Part shown: positions 60,700-64,000 of the stretch, piece after piece
Position numbering within the stretch: position 1 is the first letter of the stretch
Layout: each line of letters starts with the position of its first letter
NCBI GenBank assembly: GCA_920105625.2
Contig: OV050030.1
Coordinates: 323,192,531 to 323,256,530 of the forward strand
Direction of reading: 5' to 3'
Source: Clusia tigrina
Taxonomy: Eukaryota > Arthropoda > Insecta > Diptera > Clusiidae
Length of the DNA: 64,000 nucleotides
Made by a program: the position numbers and the translations under genes
Notes under the pieces: generated by a model
The model's input: the letters and a program-made list of their open reading frames with translations, nothing else
What the model was told of the DNA's origin: nothing
The model's database searches: none

Positions 60700-61010
60700 A
60701 CGAAATTACCCTCTAGACAATTTACTCTGTTACAATATTGCCCTCCTGACAATTCCTCTAACTCTCTGTACTCGGACTCGTACCACTGGATTGTGTAGTA
60801 ATTAAACAATCGCTGGTTAAATTAAAATAATTAGCTTTATTTAATTATAGCTATTTACACATTTAATATTAGGCTTAAAGTTTACTTAGTTATTATTTGC
60901 ACTTTATTTCACAAACCATTAGTCACTTTATTTAATAAGTAATTTCATCACTTTATTTAATAATGAATTTCATCACTTTGCAAAATTAGAAATACTGCTA
61001 ATACTGCTGC
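60696..61010 (-). repeat. Gypsy-type LTR copy C, 5' truncated
   Basis: Reverse complement matches the 3' half of LTRs A and B: TGTTACGAAATT at 60696 (their CA end), two copies of the 32-bp unit, CCAGCGATTG, TTAATATTAGGCTTAAAG and AGCAGCAGTATT near 61005. It lacks the promoter half. It has extra short insertions of a TTTATTTAATAA kind. It borders LOA RNase H at 61010. Confidence 0.85.
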
Positions 61011-61300
61011 TACATATGTTTATTCTTGAGTCATTTCCTGTCTTGGTGTATGCTAGCTCTGCGGCTTTCCTGACAGCGAAAACTTCCGCTTGAAAGATAC
61101 TGCTCTGGTCAGGCAGCTTTATAGGCTGCCTAATTCCCAACTCTGAGCAGTAGATGCCCGCTCCCACACCATCCATCGTTTTTGAGCCGTCCGTGTAAAA
61201 GTTAAAGATCTTTCGGCTGGGCCTCATGCCCTTACGCCACCCCTCCTCTTCGATTGTAGTACGATATCCTCATTCCCAATTAAACTGTGGAGTCATGTAG
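61011..61300 (-). pseudogene. LOA W RNase H, truncated
   Basis: The frame 61227-60973 has KIFNFYTDGSKTMDGVGAGI (first catalytic Asp), PDQSSIFQAEVFAVRKAAEL (Glu) and then breaks at LTR C. The later Asp blocks and the C-terminus are missing. Compare element V, which keeps the other end of the same domain. Confidence 0.8.
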
Positions 61301-61333
61301 TCAGTGCTGCACAAACCCCTACTGCCTATTGAG

Positions 61334-62701
61334 CTATGCCCGAAGGTTCTGTATGTGAATTCTCCCGTAGCCGTCAAGGTACTTTGTGTGGTATTTGGGT
61401 GTAAGTTCACTGTCACCTAGCTTCGGGAAGTTCCACGCGGGGACCTTGTACTTTCTGGTAAAGAGCATCATGTCCGTTTTATCCGCGTTTACCTCCAAGC
61501 CTGCTCGAGACGCCCACTGGTGGATCGTTTTAAGAGTTTTCCTCATTATGTTACTGATGGTATCTAGGTACTTTCCCGTTACTACTATTGTTATGTCATC
61601 GGCATATGCCACTACTTTAGGTGCCTTCCCATCAAATTCCCTGAGTATTTCGTTTACTACAAGTAGCCAGAGAAGCGGCGATAGCACTCCTCCTTGTGGG
61701 GTACCCCTGCCTGCCTGTTTGGTTACCTTAGCTTCATTCCATTCCGCTCTTATCGTTCTTCAACCTAGAAGCTGCTTTATCCACAGACAAACAGTGAGTT
61801 CTACATTACTTTTTACCATGCTATTCAAAATAGCATCCTTTGTCACGTTATTGAAGGCTCCGGATATATCTAGGAATACCCCAAGGGCATATTCCTTATA
61901 TTCCAAGGCCCTTTAAATATTCTGTACTAGCGAATGTAGTGCAGTCACCATGAATCTGCCCTTAGTATAAGCGTGTTGTGCTTTTGACATATTGTCCCTG
62001 ATATATCTCTCTAACGTCTTCAGGCGGAATGAGGTCAAACTGATGGGCCTGTATTCCTTTGAGTAGAAAGGGTTACTTTTACCCGCTTTCGGTATAAACA
62101 CAATCCTCGCCTGACTCGACGCAGCAGGCACATAGCCGAACCACAAACACCCCTTATATATCGTTTTTTGCCATGGTACCAGAAGATAGCTAACCCTTTG
62201 GAGCATGGCTAGGAAGATTCCGTCCAGACCTGGTGATTTAAATGGGTCAAAGGAATTTATTGCCCACTCTATTCTATCTGCTGTAATGATATCCGTTGGA
62301 ATGTCGTTCGCAGTATCTTTTGTAGGTTCGAGATCTACAGTGTCTGTACAGGCCGGGAAATGTGTACTGACATGGTCCTCGAGGGATTCCTCACAGCTGA
62401 CACTCCAGTCTCCATTACTTTTACGTATTAAATTGGGCATGGTTGGATTCTTAGAAATCAGTTTCCTGAGCCTAGCCGTTTCGTTTGTGTTTTCTATATT
62501 GCTACAGAAGCTTTACCAAGATTCCCTCTTTGCTACGCGCACTTCCCATTTGTAATCCCTTAATAGTTCCCTGTACTCAATCCAACATAACTCATAGTCA
62601 GCTGCTTTGGCCAACTTAAAGAATTCAAGTACCTTTCGCCTTTGCAACCCTAGCTCCTTGTTCCACCAGGGAGGTTTCGACTTGCGATTGTTGGAGGACA
62701 A
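61334..62701 (-). pseudogene. LOA W reverse transcriptase with linker
   Basis: Linker frame 62701-62513 (KPPWWNKELGLQRRKVLEFF). RT frame 62440-61913 (RIEWAINSFDPFKSPGLDGI, ARIVFIPKAGKSN, EYRPISLTSFRLKTLERYIR) and frame 61687-61334 (LSPLLWLLVVNEIL, VVAYADDITIVV, TIHQWASRAGLEVNADKT). The YADD active site is intact. Stops lie near 61915 and 61760, with a frameshift near 62500. Confidence 0.88.
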
Positions 62702-62891
62702 GACCTATGATGAGCTTTAATAAGAGTAATTGTGAGTGAATTTACCCTTTTTTCAAGTTCAACACGCGAGTTGTACCTTCTTGGTCTCATTCGTTTATTT
62801 TCCAGTATCTTCCTGTACATCTGCCAGTTCGTGTTTCTGGGATTCCTGAAGTTTAACTTTTTATACTTAGTCGAGAATGTAACAGAGAAAC

Positions 62892-63587
62892 TTATATATT
62901 TGTGGTAAGTGATGGTGCACTAAGCACTTTCCAGTCTTCTACCATAATACAATTATTTGTGTAAAGTGTTACGTCTAGTACGTTCTTCGAGGTTGGTGCA
63001 ACGTATGTTGGTTCCTCCCCCCTATTGGCTACTTCTAGACTACTTTGGATAATAAAGTTGAGTAGTGACTCACCTCTTTCATTTATATCGGCACTTCCCC
63101 ATAACGTGTGGTGCGCGTTTGCGTCGGATCCCACCACCAGAGCCTGCTTCCTTTTGCTGGCTGCTTCCGCCAGCCTATGAAGTTCACTCGGCGGCGCCGC
63201 GTCTTCGTGTGGCATGTAGCAAGATGCAAGGAGTAGTAGCTCATCCTTGCCACCTTTTACGGCCCCCACCGTTAGATCATCTGTGGAGAGATTGAGATTA
63301 ATATAAGAATTTATACTTTTCTTCACCAGTATCGCTGTTCTTACCTTATCTGTCACATTTGGAATGTAGGTATTATAATTTTGTGAGTTTAGGCCGGAAA
63401 CCACGTTACCCGAGGCTATCCATGGTTCCTGGACCAACACCACATCGTAGCCGACTTCCTCCATCCCGAGGAGAAGTTCAGCTGAACCGAGTTTACTTTT
63501 GTGGAGATTGATTTGAAGAGCCTTCAGCATGCGGCACCGGCTCCCTCCCGGGGTTGGATGTTTCCTCAAACTCACCCTTCTCAACAT
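62892..63587 (-). pseudogene. LOA W endonuclease
   Basis: A 231-codon open frame with the APE-like endonuclease blocks: ALQINLHKSKLGSAEL, VLVQEPWIASG (Glu ligand), LVVGSDANAHHTLWGS (Asp/Asn block) and KNVLDVTLYTNN. The final SDH block is out of frame or lost near 62880, where the frame breaks. It nicks the target site for reverse transcription. Confidence 0.85.
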
Positions 63588-63969
63588 CCCGTAAGTTCAG
63601 AGAGGCTTTCAAGACCTCTTCCAGGCCAAGATCTTTTTCCATCTCCCCAGTCCCGAGCGTGTTTTGGTTATCATCACCCGGGTTCCGTTTTTTGAGGCGA
63701 AGGTACACGCTACCAACTCCCCACGCCATCTTCCCAAACCGCGGATAAAGTATGTCTTCTGCCGCCTTATTGATCTGTAAGATGTAGTTTTGGCCTCCCC
63801 CAGTATTCGCTGGTTTAGCCACACTTAGCATCTTCCAGTCGCTCGTCGGCACGTCCGGATTCTGTCGTTGTAATAGTAACAGAGCATCCTCAGATTTCAC
63901 CAGGCACGGTATGAGCACCTTCGCCTTCGGTACCGATGGAATGCAACTGCGATCGACAATTTCAAGCAA
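63493..63969 (-). pseudogene. LOA W ORF1 C-terminal part
   Basis: The frame contains VPKAKVLIPCLVKSEDALLL, TSDWKMLSVAKPANTGGGQN and ILYPRFGKMAWGVGSVYLRL, the DUF4780-type module of LOA/Drosophila ORF1 proteins. A charged tail follows and ends at 63493. ORF2 starts at the Met at 63587, overlapping ORF1 by about 95 bases in another frame, as expected for re-initiation or frameshift coupling. It continues outside the window. Confidence 0.75.
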
Positions 63970-64000
63970 AGCCTCCTCCCACAGGCCTTGAAGCGTTTTT

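Larger units (their letters stand above)
61011..64000 (-). mobile_element. LOA-clade non-LTR element W
   Basis: Minus order: ORF1 (from beyond 64000 to 63493), endonuclease (63587-62892), linker (62701-62513), RT (62440-61334) and the beginning of RNase H (61227-61011). The RNase H is cut off by LTR C. It is the best preserved non-LTR element of the window, running off its right edge. Confidence 0.85.

Noticed and set aside
63065..63748. Plus-strand frames of 64-76 codons
   Set aside because: They are shadows of the LOA ORF1 and endonuclease on the minus strand.

Overview
This is eukaryotic, repeat-dominated DNA, almost certainly from an insect and most likely a fly. The evidence is the mix of transposon families: gypsy, BEL/Pao, jockey, LOA, R1, I, CR1-like and Penelope retroelements, plus Helitron, Tc1/mariner and Transib DNA transposons. 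There are also short (58-81 bp) GT-AG introns in the Helitron genes and very long (TA)n arrays. The species is not identified. I found no convincing host gene, tRNA, rRNA or CRISPR. Nearly every protein-like stretch is a broken transposable-element gene, so the window looks like intergenic or heterochromatic transposon clutter.

Layout. 1-2222 (+): internally deleted gypsy-type element with LTR copy A. 2241-3374 (-): gypsy pol piece. 3375-6100 (-): truncated Helitron H1. 6985-8196 (-): gypsy gag-protease-RT piece. 8200-10582 (+): jockey element, continuing at 15911-16084 because a full-length Helitron H2 (10583 to about 15900, -) sits in its 3' UTR. 16546-17041 (+): LTR copy B between TA arrays. 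17168-19572 (+): broken R1-clade element. 19807-25490 (-): gypsy element G1 with a 3' LTR and a small membrane-protein ORF before gag. 26290-30500 (-): LOA and jockey sequences fused at the RT active site. 31000-33122 (-): Tc1-like element split by an I-type element (31666-32510, +). 33123-43510 (-): gypsy element G2, split by a mariner-type element (35847-37114), a Transib-like element (38453-40321) and an unclassified TIR transposon (40392-43422). 46921-51086 (-): CR1-like fragments. 51087-55410 (-): BEL/Pao element. 55425-56830 (-): jockey. 58941-59690 (+): jockey 3' end. 59695-60250 (-): Penelope endonuclease fragment. 60696-61010 (-): LTR copy C. 61011-64000 (-): LOA-clade element with ORF1, endonuclease, RT and the start of RNase H.

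The most informative parts are the nests. G2 is the oldest layer of the middle third; its coding sequence can be followed across each insertion. The mariner and Transib insertions have clean target-site duplications (TA and CGTCG). The Transib-like ends start with an RSS-like CACAGTG heptamer. The 40392-43422 element has about 37-bp terminal inverted repeats, a TA duplication and one decayed gene of an orphan family with an RNase H-like look. It is the best candidate here for an undescribed transposon type. The gypsy LTR copies A and B share a precisely phased heat-shock-element array next to a TATA box, and all three LTR copies end against an (AT)n array.
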